A stretch of 64,000 nt of DNA, from the NCBI RefSeq assembly GCF_014650895.1, contig NZ_BMVV01000014.1:1-64000 (forward strand), written 5' to 3'. A model generated the notes under the pieces. The model was not told the DNA's origin and ran no database searches. It saw nothing but the letters and a program-made list of their open reading frames with translations. The stretch is from Streptomyces omiyaensis (GTDB lineage Bacteria; Actinomycetota; Actinomycetes; Streptomycetales; Streptomycetaceae). The translations under genes and the position numbers were made by a program. Positions 52,074 to 60,401 of the stretch are shown in pieces (within the stretch, counting starts at the first letter, position 1; each line of letters begins with the position of its first letter).

Positions 52074-53099
52074 ATGCCCTACTCGGACACCCTCGACATC
52101 CGCGTCACCGACTCCTCGCTGCGCGACGGCTCGCACGCCAAGCGCCACCGGTTCACCTCCGACGACGTCCGGTCCGTCGTCGCCGCCCTCGACGACGCCG
52201 GCGTCCCCGTCATCGAGGTGGCGCACGGCGACGGCCTCGGCGGCTCCTCGTTCACCTACGGCTTCTCGAAGACCCCCGAACAGGAACTCCTCAGGACGGC
52301 CGTGGAGACCGCGCGGCGGGCCGTGATCGCCTTCCTCATGCTCCCCGGACTCGGCGTCAAGGACGACATCCGGGCCGCCCACGACAACGGCGCGGGCATC
52401 TGCCGGATCGCCACCCACTGCACCGAGGCCGACATCGCCGTCCAGCACTTCGGACTCGCCCGCGAACGGGGCCTGGAGACCGTCGGCTTCCTGATGATGG
52501 CCCACTCCACCACCCCCGAGAACCTGGCCCGGCAGGCCCGGATCATGGCCGACGCCGGCTGCCAGTGCGTCTACGTCGTCGACTCCGCCGGAGCCATGGT
52601 CATGGACGAGGTCACCGACCGCGTCCAGGCCCTCGTCGCCGAGCTCGGCGACGACGCCCAGGTCGGCTTCCACGGGCACGAGAACCTCGGCCTCGGCACC
52701 GGCAACTCCGTCGCCGCCGTCAGGGCCGGCGCCCTCCAGATCGACGGCTCCACCCGCCGCCTCGGCGCGGGCGCCGGCAACACGCCCGTCGAGGCCCTCG
52801 CCGCCGTCTGCGCCAAGATGGGCATCCGCACCGGCATCGACGTCCTGAAGATCATCGACGCGGCCGAGGACGTGGTCCGCCCCGTCATGGACGAGGAGTG
52901 CCGGCTCGACCGCCTCGCCCTGCTCATGGGCCACGCCGGCGTCTACTCCAGCTTCCTCAAGCACGCCTACCGGCAGGCCGGGCGGTACGGCGTCCCCGGC
53001 GCCGAGATCCTGCTCCGGGCCGGCGAACGGCGCCTCGTCGGCGGCCAGGAGGACCAGCTCATCGACATCGCCCTCGAACTCGCCGCCGCCCGGAACTGA
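52074..53099 (+). CDS. hsaF: 4-hydroxy-2-oxohexanoate/oxovalerate aldolase
   Basis: A 341-residue DmpG-type class II aldolase. The N-terminus reads DIRVTDSSLRDGSHAKRHRF, with RDGSHA for substrate and metal (Asp). Further along are CRIATHCTEADIAVQHF and VGFHGHENLGLGTGN with the metal-binding His-x-His. HsaF splits the C6 hydroxy-ketoacid to pyruvate and propanal for HsaG. AAGGAG lies upstream of ATG and 11 bases separate it from hsaG. Confidence 0.92.
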   Translation: MPYSDTLDIRVTDSSLRDGSHAKRHRFTSDDVRSVVAALDDAGVPVIEVAHGDGLGGSSFTYGFSKTPEQELLRTAVETARRAVIAFLMLPGLGVKDDIRAAHDNGAGICRIATHCTEADIAVQHFGLARERGLETVGFLMMAHSTTPENLARQARIMADAGCQCVYVVDSAGAMVMDEVTDRVQALVAELGDDAQVGFHGHENLGLGTGNSVAAVRAGALQIDGSTRRLGAGAGNTPVEALAAVCAKMGIRTGIDVLKIIDAAEDVVRPVMDEECRLDRLALLMGHAGVYSSFLKHAYRQAGRYGVPGAEILLRAGERRLVGGQEDQLIDIALELAAARN

Positions 53100-53122
53100 C
53101 CCCACCACCCCAGGAGAACGTG

Positions 53123-54277
53123 ATGACTGCGCTCAACGACGAGGTCCGTGTCATCGACGCCGGCCGCCCGCCCGCCCGCTTCGCCCGGGGCTGGCACTGC
53201 CTCGGCCTCGCCGACCCCTTCAAGGACGGCGAGCCGCACGAGATCGAGGCCTTCGGCACCAAGCTCGTGGTCTTCCAGGGCCAGGACGACGGAGAGCTCC
53301 ACGTCCTCAACGCCTACTGCCCGCACATGGGCGGCAACCTCGCCCACGGCACCGTCAAGGGCGACGCCGTCGCCTGCCCCTTCCACGACTGGCGCTGGTC
53401 CGGCGACGGGCGCTGCGCCGGCATCCCGTACGCCCGCCGCGTCCCGCCGCGCGCCCGCACCCGCGCCTGGACCGCCCTGGAGCGCAACCGCCAGCTCTTC
53501 GTCTGGCACGACCCCGAGGGCAACCCGCCGCCGGTAGGCGTCACCCTTCCCGAGATCGAGGGGATCCACGGCCCGGACGCGGGCGAGTGGAGCGACTGGA
53601 CCTGGAAGACCGCGCGGGTGGACGGCTCGAACTGCCGCGAGATCGTGGACAACGTCGTGGACATGGCGCACTTCTTCTACGTCCACTACGCCTTCCCCAC
53701 GTACTTCAAGAACGTCTTCGAGGGGCACGTCGCCACCCAGTACATGGAGAGCGCCCCGCGCGGCGACATGGATCTGGGGAACCTCAGCTCCCCGCTGCGC
53801 TCCGACGCCTCCTACCACGGCCCCTCCTACATGATCGACTACGTGTTCACCGAGGTGGCCCCCGGCGTCGAGATGGAGATGGTGCTGATCAACAGTCACT
53901 ACCCGGTCGGCGCCGACAGTTTCGTGCTCCAGTACGGGGCGATCGTCAAGAAGCTGCCCGGCATGACCGACGAGGCCGCCGCCGAGGCCGCCCGCAGCCT
54001 GATCGGGGGACTGGAGACCGGCTTCGAGCAGGACATCGAGATCTGGCGGAACAAGACCCGGATCGACAACCCCCTCCTCACCGAGGAGGACGGCCCCGTC
54101 TACCAGCTCCGCCGCTGGTACGAGCAGTTCTACGTCGACGCCGCCGACGTCGAGGACGCGATGACCCGGCGCTTCGAGTTCGAGATCGACACCCGGCGGG
54201 CCAACCAGGCCTGGCGCGCCGAGGTCGACGGGAACCTGGCCCGCCGCGCGGCGGAGACGGAAGTCGGAGCCCCCTGA
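53123..54277 (+). CDS. kshA: 3-ketosteroid 9-alpha-hydroxylase, oxygenase component
   Basis: A 384-residue Rieske non-haem iron oxygenase. Rieske ligands are Cys66/His68 and Cys85/His88 (NAYCPHMGG, ACPFHDWRW). The iron centre follows as DNVVDMAHFFYVHYAF with His183, His188 and nearby Asp residues. The YFKNVFEGHVATQYMES segment matches KshA proteins. It hydroxylates C9 of 3-ketosteroids, which leads to opening of ring B. AGGAGA is 7 bases upstream of ATG. Partner reductase is kshB, two genes on. Confidence 0.92.
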   Translation: MTALNDEVRVIDAGRPPARFARGWHCLGLADPFKDGEPHEIEAFGTKLVVFQGQDDGELHVLNAYCPHMGGNLAHGTVKGDAVACPFHDWRWSGDGRCAGIPYARRVPPRARTRAWTALERNRQLFVWHDPEGNPPPVGVTLPEIEGIHGPDAGEWSDWTWKTARVDGSNCREIVDNVVDMAHFFYVHYAFPTYFKNVFEGHVATQYMESAPRGDMDLGNLSSPLRSDASYHGPSYMIDYVFTEVAPGVEMEMVLINSHYPVGADSFVLQYGAIVKKLPGMTDEAAAEAARSLIGGLETGFEQDIEIWRNKTRIDNPLLTEEDGPVYQLRRWYEQFYVDAADVEDAMTRRFEFEIDTRRANQAWRAEVDGNLARRAAETEVGAP

Positions 54278-54278
54278 C

Positions 54279-54518
54279 ATGCGCCCCGTCCAGTGCGCGG
54301 CCTGCGGCAACCAGGTCCTCTGCGAGAAGTTCAGCCCCGCCCACACCTCCGTGCAGTGGACCGCCGACGCGGCCGTCGCCTGCGCCGAGTTCCGCGACCT
54401 GGTGGCGCAGGGCGCGACCAGCGCCCGGACACGCACCTGCCGGGCGCTGCGCTCCAGCATCGAGCGGGCGGTCGCGGACGGCACCCTGGAGGTCGGCGGT
54501 GTCCGTGCCGACGTCTGA
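54279..54518 (+). CDS. 79-residue Cys-containing protein between kshA and kshB
   Basis: A small protein beginning MRPVQCAACGNQVLCEKF. It has Cys6, Cys9 and Cys15 in a CxxC-x5-C pattern, and two more Cys in the helical remainder. No known domain was recognised. It starts 1 base past the kshA stop and overlaps kshB by 20 bases, so it is translationally coupled to both. A zinc-ribbon or assembly/electron-transfer aid for the Ksh pair is possible, but this is inference only. Confidence 0.65.
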   Translation: MRPVQCAACGNQVLCEKFSPAHTSVQWTADAAVACAEFRDLVAQGATSARTRTCRALRSSIERAVADGTLEVGGVRADV

Positions 54519-55572
54519 GCCCCCGGCGGCCCCGGCCGCCGGGACCCCTACCCACCGGCTGCGGATCGTCGAGGTCGTCGCCGAGACGCCCGACGCGCGC
54601 TCCCTGGTCCTCCGGCCGTCCCCGGAGAGCGCGGCCCGCTTCGCCCACCGTCCCGGGCAGTTCCTCACCCTGAAGCTGCCCGGCGAGGACGGCCCCGTCG
54701 CCCGCTGCTACTCCCTGGCGAGCTCGCCGCACACCGGCGAGCCCCTGAAGGTCACCGTCAAGCGGGTGGCCGGCGGCTACGGCTCCAACTGGGTCTGCGA
54801 CCACCTGGCCGCGGGCGACGAGGTGGAGGCGCTGCCGCCGGCCGGCACCTTCACCCCGGACTCCCTCGACCGCGACCTGCTGCTCGTCGCCGGCGGCAGC
54901 GGCATCACCCCGGTCCTCTCCATCGCCAAGTCCGTCCTCGCGGCCGGCACCGGCCGGATCGCCCTGCTGTACGCCAACCGCGACGAGACCTCGGTCATCT
55001 TCCGCGACGAACTGCGCGAGCTGACCGCCGCCCACCCCGGACGGCTCCTGGTCGTCCACTGGCTGGAGTCGCTCCAGGGCCTGCCGGTCCCGGAGCGGCT
55101 CGCCGCCGCGCTCGCGCCGTACGCCGCCCGCGAGGCCTTCCTCTGCGGACCCGGCCCGCTCATGGACGCCGCCGAGCAGGCGCTGCGCACGCTCGGCACC
55201 CCCGGCGGACGCGTCCACCGGGAGCGGTTCTTCTCCCTGAGCGGGGACGTCTTCGGCACGCCCCTCCCGGCCCGGGACGCGGATCCGGAGGACGCCGCCG
55301 CGGGCGCGGTGACCGTCGAACTCGACGGCGCGGCCCGCACCGTCGCCTGGCCGCCGGGCGCGCCGCTGCTCGACGCCCTCCTCGCGGCCGGCGTCGACGC
55401 CCCGTACTCCTGCCGCGAGGGCGCGTGCAGCGCCTGCACCTGCCGGGTCGTCTCGGGCGAGGTCCGGATGGCCCGCAACGAGGTCCTGGACGACCGGGAC
55501 CTCGCCGACGGCTACGTCCTCGCCTGCCAGGCCCTCCCGGTCACCGACCGGGTCGCCGTCACCTACTCCTGA
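54499..55572 (+). CDS. kshB: 3-ketosteroid 9-alpha-hydroxylase, ferredoxin reductase
   Basis: A 357-residue reductase. An FAD domain with ARCYSLASSPHTGEPLKVTV and the NAD(H) domain with LLLVAGGSGITPVLSIAKSV are followed by a C-terminal plant-type [2Fe-2S] ferredoxin, with Cys ligands in YSCREGACSACTCRV and VLACQALPV. KshB passes electrons from NADH to KshA. GTG 54499 has GGAGG 6 bases upstream; GTG 54505 is an alternative. It overlaps the small Cys protein by 20 bases. Confidence 0.92.
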   Translation: MSVPTSEPPAAPAAGTPTHRLRIVEVVAETPDARSLVLRPSPESAARFAHRPGQFLTLKLPGEDGPVARCYSLASSPHTGEPLKVTVKRVAGGYGSNWVCDHLAAGDEVEALPPAGTFTPDSLDRDLLLVAGGSGITPVLSIAKSVLAAGTGRIALLYANRDETSVIFRDELRELTAAHPGRLLVVHWLESLQGLPVPERLAAALAPYAAREAFLCGPGPLMDAAEQALRTLGTPGGRVHRERFFSLSGDVFGTPLPARDADPEDAAAGAVTVELDGAARTVAWPPGAPLLDALLAAGVDAPYSCREGACSACTCRVVSGEVRMARNEVLDDRDLADGYVLACQALPVTDRVAVTYS

Positions 55573-55606
55573 GCGTCCCCGACCCCTCCCCCCGAGGAGC
55601 TCCTCC

Positions 55607-56383
55607 ATGCCCCGCACCTATCTGGTCACCGGAGCCGCCTCCGGCATCGGCGCCGCCACCACCGCCCTCCTGCGGGAGCAGGGCCACACGGTCCTCGCCG
55701 CCGACCTGGAGGACGGCGACATCCGGGCCGACCTCGCCACCGCCGAGGGGCGGGCCGCGCTCGCGGCCCGCGCCCGCGAGCTCACCGGCGGGCGGCTCGA
55801 CGCCGTCGTCGCCTGCGCGGGCCTCGCCCGCTTCGACCCGCTCACCGTCCGGGTCAACCACTTCGGCGCGGTCGCCACCCTCGACGGGGTGCGCCCGCTC
55901 CTCGCCGCCGGCAGCCACCCGCGGGCCCTCGTCGTCGGCTCCGTCGACGCCGTCCACCCCACCGACCCGGCGATCGTGGACGCCGCCGACGCGGGCGACG
56001 AGCCCGCCGCGGCGGCCGCGGCGCGCGCCGCCGTCGACCGGGGCGAGGGACACCTCGTCTACTCCTCCTCCAAGGCGGCCGTCTCCCGCTGGGTCCGCCG
56101 CGCGGCACCCGGCGACGCCTGGGCGGGCGCGGGCATCGCGCTCAACGCCGTCGCCCCGGGCGTGGTCCTCACCCCGCTGACCCGCCCCCTCCTCGACGAC
56201 CCGGCCACCCGGACGCTCGTCGAACGGGCCGTGCCCATGCCGCTGCACGGCCACGCCCGGCCCGAACAGCTGGCCCCGCTCGTCGCCTGGCTCACCTCGC
56301 CCGAGAACTCCCACGTCACCGGACAGATCGTCTTCGCGGACGGCGGCGCGGACGCCGTCCTGCGCGGCGACCGCGCCTGGTGA
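55607..56383 (+). CDS. short-chain dehydrogenase, 3-alpha-hydroxysteroid dehydrogenase-like
   Basis: A 258-residue SDR. It starts MPRTYLVTGAASGIGAATTALL and has a Ser in VVGSVDAV followed by a long extra loop, then VYSSSKAAVSRWVRR for Tyr/Lys and IVFADGGADAVLRGDRAW at the end. The long insertion before the Tyr and the final GGADA.. stretch resemble 3-alpha-hydroxysteroid dehydrogenase/carbonyl reductase. It likely oxidises a 3-hydroxyl to feed the 3-ketosteroid pathway, by inference. GAGGAG upstream. Its stop is 24 bases before the SRPBCC gene. Confidence 0.78.
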   Translation: MPRTYLVTGAASGIGAATTALLREQGHTVLAADLEDGDIRADLATAEGRAALAARARELTGGRLDAVVACAGLARFDPLTVRVNHFGAVATLDGVRPLLAAGSHPRALVVGSVDAVHPTDPAIVDAADAGDEPAAAAAARAAVDRGEGHLVYSSSKAAVSRWVRRAAPGDAWAGAGIALNAVAPGVVLTPLTRPLLDDPATRTLVERAVPMPLHGHARPEQLAPLVAWLTSPENSHVTGQIVFADGGADAVLRGDRAW

Positions 56384-56406
56384 CGACGACCGGCCCCGGA
56401 GGCCCC

Positions 56407-56853
56407 ATGCACCCCCGCACCCTCGTCCGCTCCGTCGTGATCCCCGCCGGCCCCGACGCCGTCTGGGCGGTCGCCGGCGGCTTCGCCACCCTCGGCGACT
56501 GGCACCCGCACGTCCCGCCGGCCACGCTGGAGGACGGCGCCGGCCCCGAGACCCCCGGCGCCGTCCGGGTCTTCACCGCGGACGGCACCGTCGTCGCCCG
56601 GGAGCGGCTGCTCGCCCACGACCCCGTCGGCCGCCGCTACCGCTACGCGCTCCTCGACCCGCTCGCGCTGCCCGTGGAGGAGTACGTCGCCACGCTCGCC
56701 GTCGCCCCGCACCCCGAGGGCGCCCAGGTCAGCTGGTCCGCCGCCTACCGCGCCCCGGACGCGCTGGTGCCCCGGGTCGAGGCCCTCTTCGGCGACGGCG
56801 TCTACGCCACGGGCCTCGACGCGCTGCGGGAACGCCTCACATCCACTCGCTGA
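56407..56853 (+). CDS. SRPBCC-superfamily protein
   Basis: A 148-residue START-like small protein. RSVVIPAGPDAVWAVAGGFATLGDWHPHV and VEEYVATLAVAPHPEGAQVSW are typical of polyketide-cyclase/SRPBCC folds that bind hydrophobic ligands. A steroid-binding or chaperone-like role is inferred from its place in the ksh operon. ATG 56407 has GGAGG 4 bases upstream; GTG 56380, coupled to the SDR stop, is possible. The 3' end overlaps the converging IclR gene by 17 bases. Confidence 0.72.
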   Translation: MHPRTLVRSVVIPAGPDAVWAVAGGFATLGDWHPHVPPATLEDGAGPETPGAVRVFTADGTVVARERLLAHDPVGRRYRYALLDPLALPVEEYVATLAVAPHPEGAQVSWSAAYRAPDALVPRVEALFGDGVYATGLDALRERLTSTR

Positions 56854-57751
56854 ACCGCAGCCAGGTCATCATGTTGTCCATCGACGGCTGCGGCACACCG
56901 GCCGCGGCCGCCGTGCCCACCGGCTCCCGCCGCTCCGTGCGGCGGCCCGGCCCGAACATCGACTGCCAGACCGCGCGGGCGCAGCCGCGCACGGCGGGCG
57001 CGATCCGCTCCCGCTCCCGGTGCACGCCGTGACCGCACACCGAGATCGCGGCGACGGCCCGGCCGGCACCGCGCAGCGGGGCCGCGACGCAGAAGACGCC
57101 CCGGAAGCCCTCCTCCTGGTCGAAGGCGACCCCGCGCTCCCGGACCAGGGCCAGTTCGGCCCGGAAGGGGTCGGGCCGGGTGATCGTCCGGGGAGTCCGG
57201 GGCCGCAGCCCGCCGCGTATCACGTCCTCCACCACGGCGGCGTCGCCGAACGCCAGGATCGCCTTGCCGGAGGCGGTGCAGTAGGCCGGCTGCCGGCCGC
57301 CCGTCCGCGACGGCACGCCCGAGTCGTCCGAGCCGCCGATCCGCTCCAGGTAGACCACCTCGGAGCCGTCCAGCACGGTGAGGTGCACCAGATGCCCGGT
57401 CGCCTCGTGCAGGGCGTGCAGATGGGGGAGGGCCGCGCGGCGCAGCCGGTTGTGGTGGGAGGCCATCGCGCCGAGCTCCAGCATGCCCATGCCCAGCCGG
57501 TAGTCGCGGCCCTCCCGCTCCAGCCACCGCAGCTGCACCAGCTGGTCCAGGATGCGGTGGGCGGAGGAGCGCCGGATCCCCGACCGCTGCACGACCTCGG
57601 TGAGCGTCAGGCGCGGGCCGCCGCTCTGGAAGGCGCTGAGCACCTTCGCCGCCTTCTCCAGCAGCGACAGCGGCGGCACCGCCGCCCCGGCGTGCCCGGC
57701 GGCCCGTGCCGCCAGGACGTCCTGGACGGGCTCGGCGGCATGGGTCGTCAT
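56837..57751 (-). CDS. IclR-family regulator of the AB-ring genes (candidate)
   Basis: A 304-residue IclR protein. The winged helix contains RLTLTEVVQRSGIRRSSAHRILDQLVQL (split as LTEVVQRSGIRRSSAHRIL and VQLRWLE), and the ligand domain includes VHLTVLDGSEVVYLERIGG and AYCTASGKAILA. IclR proteins often activate aromatic or steroid catabolic genes. It lies divergent from hsaA1 and shares a TTCCCGCT site with three promoters. No KstR gene is present in the window, so this is the most likely local controller of hsa/ksh. GGGAGG upstream of ATG 57751. Confidence 0.8.
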   Translation of the reverse strand: MTTHAAEPVQDVLAARAAGHAGAAVPPLSLLEKAAKVLSAFQSGGPRLTLTEVVQRSGIRRSSAHRILDQLVQLRWLEREGRDYRLGMGMLELGAMASHHNRLRRAALPHLHALHEATGHLVHLTVLDGSEVVYLERIGGSDDSGVPSRTGGRQPAYCTASGKAILAFGDAAVVEDVIRGGLRPRTPRTITRPDPFRAELALVRERGVAFDQEEGFRGVFCVAAPLRGAGRAVAAISVCGHGVHRERERIAPAVRGCARAVWQSMFGPGRRTERREPVGTAAAAGVPQPSMDNMMTWLRFSEWM

Positions 57752-57833
57752 CGACACCTCCCCGCGGACGGCGCGACGGGCGAAGGCCCCACCGCGTCCG
57801 TGATCTCCGGTATTGCGTGGAGATTGCCAGAGG

Positions 57834-57886
57834 GTGACGGGCAGCGGGAAGGGGGTGTTCCGTCTCGGAACGGTAACGCGTAGGTT
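57834..57886. promoter_or_regulatory. iclR/hsaA1 divergent operator-promoter
   Basis: TTCCCGCTGCCCGTCAC on the minus strand (57834-57850) carries the TTCCCGCT-N2-CCG core seen before hsaE and is centred 39 bp before the rightward -10 TAGGTT (57881-57886). A second palindrome, GTTCCGTCTCGGAAC (57857-57871), overlaps the -35 position. Two regulator sites, one for activation and one near -35, are possible. Confidence 0.6.
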
Positions 57887-57942
57887 CCTTCCCGTCACCC
57901 CGAGGGCGCCCCGGATCCGGGCCCCGGATCCGAGAGGCACCC

Positions 57943-59112
57943 ATGCGCGACCACTCCGTCCTCACCGAGGTCCGGGCCCTCGCCCCCGTCCTGCGCGAGC
58001 GCGCCGCAGAGGCCGAGGAACTGCGCCGGGTGCCGGACGCCTCCGTCGGGGACCTGGAGGACACCGGCTTCTTCCGGCTGCTGCGGCCCCGGGCGCACGG
58101 CGGACTCGCCGCCGCCCCCGACGTCTTCCACGCCGCCGTCCACGAGATCGCCAAGGCCTGCGGCTCCACCGGCTGGACCGCCGCCCTCCTCGGCGTCCAC
58201 CCCTGGTACGTCGCCCAGCTCGACCCCCGCGCCCAGCACGACGTCTGGGGCGACGGAGACGCCGCCCCGGTCTGCTCCTCCCACGCCCCCACCGGCACCG
58301 TCACCCCCGTCGACGGCGGCCACCGGCTCTCCGGACGCTGGCACTTCGCGGCCGGCGCCGACCACGCCCGCTGGGCACTCCTCGGCGGCCTCGTGAGCGA
58401 CGAGGACGGCGACCCGCTGGACATGCGGACCTTCCTCGTCCCCCGCGCCGACTACCGGGTGGACGACGTCTGGGACACCGTCGGCCTGCGCGGCACCGGC
58501 AGCAACGACATCGTCGTCGACGACGCCTTCGTCCCCGCCCACCGCTCCCTCGGCTACGGCCCGGTGACCGCGCTCCGCTGCCCCGGCCACGCGGTCAACC
58601 CCGAACCCGTCTACCGGATGCCGTACGCGGCCCTCTTCACCACCACCGTCTCCGCCGTCATGGTCGGCATCGCCGAGGGGGCCTACGAGCACCACGTCGG
58701 CACCGTCCGCGCCCACCCCGCCCTCCCGCACGCCCGGCGCGCCGCCGAGGACCCCTTCGCCCAGGTCCGCATCGCCCGCGCCGCCGGCGAGATCGACGCC
58801 GCCCGGCTCCAGCTCGCCCGCAACACCGCCGAGCTGTACGCGGCGGCCCGCGCCGGCGACGCGCCCCCGACCGCGCTGCGCGCCCGCGCCCGCCGCGACC
58901 AGGCCCTCGCCGCCGAACGCGCCCGCACCGCCGTCGACCTGCTGCGCGAGAACACCGGCGGCAGCCCCCTGCGCAGCGACGACGACGTCCTCACCCGCGC
59001 CTGGCGCGACCTCCACACCGGACGCGGCCAGGCCGCCAACGACGTGGAGCGGGCCCTGGTCCTCTTCGGCCGCGACGCCCTCGGCCTCGACGTCCACGAC
59101 CCCATGCTCTGA
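57943..59112 (+). CDS. hsaA: flavin-dependent 3-HSA hydroxylase oxygenase, copy 1
   Basis: A 389-residue protein of the acyl-CoA dehydrogenase-fold monooxygenases (p-hydroxyphenylacetate hydroxylase C2 type). Motifs are EIAKACGSTGWTAALLGVHP, LSGRWHFAAGADHARWALLGG and RVDDVWDTVGLRGTGSND. It ends DALGLDVHDPML. HsaA with reductase HsaB hydroxylates 3-HSA to the catechol. A close paralogue follows directly. ATG 57943 is preceded by GAGAGG. Confidence 0.85.
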   Translation: MRDHSVLTEVRALAPVLRERAAEAEELRRVPDASVGDLEDTGFFRLLRPRAHGGLAAAPDVFHAAVHEIAKACGSTGWTAALLGVHPWYVAQLDPRAQHDVWGDGDAAPVCSSHAPTGTVTPVDGGHRLSGRWHFAAGADHARWALLGGLVSDEDGDPLDMRTFLVPRADYRVDDVWDTVGLRGTGSNDIVVDDAFVPAHRSLGYGPVTALRCPGHAVNPEPVYRMPYAALFTTTVSAVMVGIAEGAYEHHVGTVRAHPALPHARRAAEDPFAQVRIARAAGEIDAARLQLARNTAELYAAARAGDAPPTALRARARRDQALAAERARTAVDLLRENTGGSPLRSDDDVLTRAWRDLHTGRGQAANDVERALVLFGRDALGLDVHDPML

Positions 59113-59127
59113 AGCCCGCGCGCCGCC

Positions 59128-59181
59128 TTCCCGCTCAGTGGGAGCGGCGCGTTCTCCCCGGCGGGCGGCCCGCCGTACGGT
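59128..59181 (+). promoter_or_regulatory. hsaA2 promoter with TTCCCGCT site
   Basis: TTCCCGCTCAGTGGGAG (59128-59144) is an imperfect inverted repeat centred 40 bp before TACGGT (59176-59181), a weak -10. Both the 8-base core and the spacing are those of the hsaE promoter. The next gene therefore seems to have its own promoter despite following hsaA1 closely. Confidence 0.6.
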
Positions 59182-59221
59182 CCTGGCATTCCCCCACCAC
59201 GACCCGAAAGGGGATGCCCCC

Positions 59222-60388
59222 ATGGCCGACGACGTCCTGGCAGCCGTCCGCGACCTCGCCCCCGTCCTGCGCGAACGCGCCGCGGAGGCCGAGGAACTCC
59301 GCCGCGTGCCCGACGCCTCCGTCAAGGAACTGGAGGACGCCGGCTTCTTCCAGCTGCTCCAGCCGAAGGCCTTCGGCGGCCGCGCCGCCGACCCCGTCGC
59401 CTTCTACACGGTCGTCAAGGAGATCGCCAAGGCCTGCGGTTCGACCGGCTGGGTCGCCTCCGTGGTCGGCGTCCACCCCTGGCACGTCGCCCTCTTCGAC
59501 CCGGCCGCGCAGCAGGAGGTCTGGGGCGAGGACCACCGCACCCGCATCGCCTCCTCGTACGCCCCCACCGGCAAGGCCGCCGCGGCCGAGGGCGGGTTCC
59601 GCCTCTCCGGCCGCTGGCACTTCTCCTCCGGCTGCGACCACGCCCGCTGGGTCCTCCTCGGCTGCCTCGTCACGGACGCCGGGGGCAACCCCGTCGACAT
59701 GCGGACCTTCCTCGTCCCCCGCGCCGACTACCGGGTGGACGACGTCTGGGACACCGTCGGCCTGCGCGGCACCGGCAGCAACGACATCGTCGTCGACGAC
59801 GTCTTCGTCCCCGAGCACCGCGCCCTCAGCTTCGGTCCCGTCACCGCGCTGGACGTGCCCGGCCACGCGCTCAACCCCGAACCCGTCTACCGGCTGCCGT
59901 ACGCCGGCGTCTTCACCACCACCATCGCCACCCCGATCGTCGGCATCGCCGAGGGCGCCTACGACTCCTACACCGAGGCGACCCGCAAGCGGTTCCGCGT
60001 CTCCTACGGGCAGCAGGTCGCCGAGGACCCCTTCGCGCAGGTCCGCATCGCCCGCGCCGCCGGCGACATCGACGCCGCCTGGCTCCAGCTCACCCGCAAC
60101 ATCGGCGCCATGCACGCCCTCGCCGCGCGCGGCGAGCAGATCCCGATGGAGCTGCGCACCCGCACCCGCCGCGACCAGGTGCTCGCCACCGAACGCGCGG
60201 TCGGCGCGATCGACCTGCTCATGGAGAACGCCGGCGGCAACGCCATGCGCACCGGTCCCGGAGCCGTCCAGCGCGCCTGGCGCGACGCCCACACCGGGCG
60301 CGGCCACGCCGCCAACGACCCCGAGCGCGCCCTCGTCATGTACGGCCAGTGCGCCCTCGGCATCGACATCCAAGACACCATGGCCTGA
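59222..60388 (+). CDS. hsaA: flavin-dependent 3-HSA hydroxylase oxygenase, copy 2
   Basis: A 388-residue paralogue of the preceding protein. Shared blocks include EIAKACGSTGWVASVVGVHPW, RVDDVWDTVGLRGTGSND and FAQVRIARAAGDIDAAWLQL. It starts the operon with hsaD, hsaC, hsaB and the MaoC gene, so it may be the main HsaA. Copy 1 would then be a specialised or redundant form. GAAAGGGG precedes ATG. The divergent N-terminal and C-terminal residues suggest different substrate preference, unproven. Confidence 0.87.
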   Translation: MADDVLAAVRDLAPVLRERAAEAEELRRVPDASVKELEDAGFFQLLQPKAFGGRAADPVAFYTVVKEIAKACGSTGWVASVVGVHPWHVALFDPAAQQEVWGEDHRTRIASSYAPTGKAAAAEGGFRLSGRWHFSSGCDHARWVLLGCLVTDAGGNPVDMRTFLVPRADYRVDDVWDTVGLRGTGSNDIVVDDVFVPEHRALSFGPVTALDVPGHALNPEPVYRLPYAGVFTTTIATPIVGIAEGAYDSYTEATRKRFRVSYGQQVAEDPFAQVRIARAAGDIDAAWLQLTRNIGAMHALAARGEQIPMELRTRTRRDQVLATERAVGAIDLLMENAGGNAMRTGPGAVQRAWRDAHTGRGHAANDPERALVMYGQCALGIDIQDTMA

Positions 60389-60401
60389 GAGGCAGCCGCA
60401 G

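Noticed and set aside
57857..57871. The palindrome GTTCCGTCTCGGAAC as a KstR site
   Set aside because: It does not contain the AACnnGTT core of KstR operators, so it was not assigned to KstR.
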